Of a DNA stretch of 5,610 bases, positions 4,781 through 5,610 are shown in pieces. The notes beneath the pieces are model-generated. The model was not told where the DNA came from, did not search any database, and was given only the letters and a program-made list of their open reading frames with translations. Source of the DNA: Oscillospiraceae bacterium (GTDB lineage: Bacteria > Bacillota > Clostridia > Oscillospirales > Ruminococcaceae); NCBI GenBank assembly GCA_029062865.1, contig JAIDPG010000049.1, forward strand, positions 1 to 5,610. Direction: 5' to 3'. The position numbers were made by a program, and so were the translations under genes. How positions within the stretch are numbered: the stretch's first letter is position 1; each line of letters begins with the position of its first letter.

Positions 4781-5281
4781 TTACCTCAGATAAATCCCCA
4801 TACTATCGCCGTCGCCGCAGTAGCACACCACCCAGTCAAACCGCTCTCGCTTGGGAAGTATGTAAAAATCCTCGATCCTCGCGGAACAGTCGCCGAGAAT
4901 TTGCGTTATCTCGGGCAGCTTCCCCTCGTAGACCCAGCCATGGTCGTTTATGTAGTAGTACTCGGCGGGGCGGTTTTCTCTCGGGATAAGCTCGTCGATT
5001 TTATCCACGAACTCCACCCAGTCGGCGGTGTGGATTCCGTTTTGAATATGCCCCATATAGCGCAGATCGGAGCGGAAATGCAGCCATAAGTAATTCAGAT
5101 GTATCTTCGGGTAATGCTCATAGTCGATGAACGTGTAGTAGAACCGCTTTATAACGCGCTCCCACTCGGTTTTCGGAACCTCGCGGAAATTCGCGCGGTC
5201 TATGTTCAGTGCCTTTATGGACTGCTCCGCTTCGTCCCGCACCTCATATCGAAAGCTCCTCTCGCTGTCGGAAACCGTCAT
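4781..5281 (-). CDS. Conserved-looking protein of unknown function, between dxs and tlyA
   Basis: I do not recognise this 166-residue protein with certainty. It looks soluble: no signal peptide, no membrane segment, and an acidic/basic mixed surface. It is rich in aromatic residues, for example RFYYTFIDYEHYPKIHLNYL at 46-65, WLHF at 66-69, the tripled Tyr at 108-110, and IEDFYILPKRERFDWVVCYC from 136. The end has a Gly/Asp-rich turn CGDGDSMGIY at 155-164. The overall look resembles uncharacterised single-domain families such as DUF6756, but that is a weak impression from memory. Its ATG overlaps the dxs stop (ATGA, 4-nt overlap), with GGAGGT (5288-5293) 6 nt upstream. Its own stop is 5 nt from tlyA, so it is clearly co-expressed with the operon. 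In most Clostridia dxs is followed directly by tlyA, so this gene is an insertion into a conserved order. Base composition looks like the neighbours. Confidence 0.85.
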   Translation of the reverse strand: MTVSDSERSFRYEVRDEAEQSIKALNIDRANFREVPKTEWERVIKRFYYTFIDYEHYPKIHLNYLWLHFRSDLRYMGHIQNGIHTADWVEFVDKIDELIPRENRPAEYYYINDHGWVYEGKLPEITQILGDCSARIEDFYILPKRERFDWVVCYCGDGDSMGIYLR

Positions 5282-5610
5282 CGACGCACCTCCGTCAGCT
5301 TCTCCCGCATCGAGGCTTCGTCAAGCCCGAACATTGCGAGCTGTTCTTTCATAGTCGCCGCCGGAACGAACTCGCCGTCCACGCCGACTATCTCCGCCGA
5401 GCCTCTGAAGCCGCGCTTGCAAAGCTCGCAAAGCAAGCCCTCGCCGACGCCGCCCTTTATCGAGCCCTCCTCGAAGAACACAATTTTTTCGTATTGCAGC
5501 GCGATCTCGTAAACCTTTTCCGGGAGCGGGTTTATCACAACAAGCCGCAGGAAATCCGCGCCGCAGGAGAGCGCCGCGCTGCCGAGCTCCACCGAAACGC
5601 GCCCGTAGGT
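5278..5610 (-). CDS. dxs: 1-deoxy-D-xylulose-5-phosphate synthase, C-terminal part (runs off window)
   Basis: Dxs is the thiamine diphosphate enzyme that condenses pyruvate and glyceraldehyde-3-phosphate to DXP, the first step of the MEP isoprenoid route and a branch to thiamine and pyridoxal. Only the last 110 codons are present; the frame is open to the window edge and begins TYGRVSVELGSAAL, as in the start of the C-terminal transketolase domain. Supporting matches are VVINPLPEKVYEIALQYEKI (family pattern of a K/N-P-L strand then helix), the typical FFEEGSIKGGVGEGLL, and the tail GVDGEFVPAATMKEQLAMFG followed by LD. The thiamine-binding and catalytic N-terminal parts lie outside the window. 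The stop TGA (5278-5280) overlaps the next ATG. A GTG at 5590-5592 is internal and not a start. Confidence 0.93.
   Translation of the reverse strand, partial: TYGRVSVELGSAALSCGADFLRLVVINPLPEKVYEIALQYEKIVFFEEGSIKGGVGEGLLCELCKRGFRGSAEIVGVDGEFVPAATMKEQLAMFGLDEASMREKLTEVRR

Overview
The window comes from a fairly G+C-rich member of the Clostridia (Bacillota), a lineage that forms endospores or descends from spore formers. The evidence is a clear SpoIIIAH sporulation protein and the block dxs - (small unknown gene) - tlyA - nadK - argR - recN, whose gene order is typical of Clostridia. I cannot name a genus; a gut Oscillospiraceae-type genome is a plausible guess only.

Plus strand, left edge (1-657): what looks like the last 16 codons of spoIIIAG, then the complete spoIIIAH, then a strong hairpin that can terminate transcription from both sides. 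Minus strand, the rest of the window, listed in transcription order: the 3' end of dxs (isoprenoid precursor synthesis), an unrecognised 166-aa protein translationally coupled to dxs, tlyA (S4 domain plus rRNA methyltransferase), nadK (NAD kinase), argR (arginine repressor) and recN (DNA repair). recN converges on spoIIIAH at the terminator.

The dxs-to-nadK part is tightly packed: a 4-nt overlap and gaps of 5 and 12 nt, with Shine-Dalgarno (SD) sequences at or over the previous stop codon. The packing ends at argR, which has about 200 bp of non-coding DNA on each side. Upstream of argR lies a compound palindrome of about 118 bp: 11-bp terminal inverted repeats enclosing two further hairpins. 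Its edge is 5 nt from the argR start codon, and argR has no evident SD. Downstream of argR is a 72-bp degenerate second copy of the recN translation start, including SD, GTG codon and 19 codons ending in a stop. A 21-bp imperfect inverted repeat also brackets argR. These non-coding structures are the most unusual part of the window.

The coding genes are otherwise ordinary housekeeping and sporulation functions. I see no defence system, CRISPR array, tRNA, rRNA or complete transposon. The one uncharacterised protein is the gene between dxs and tlyA.
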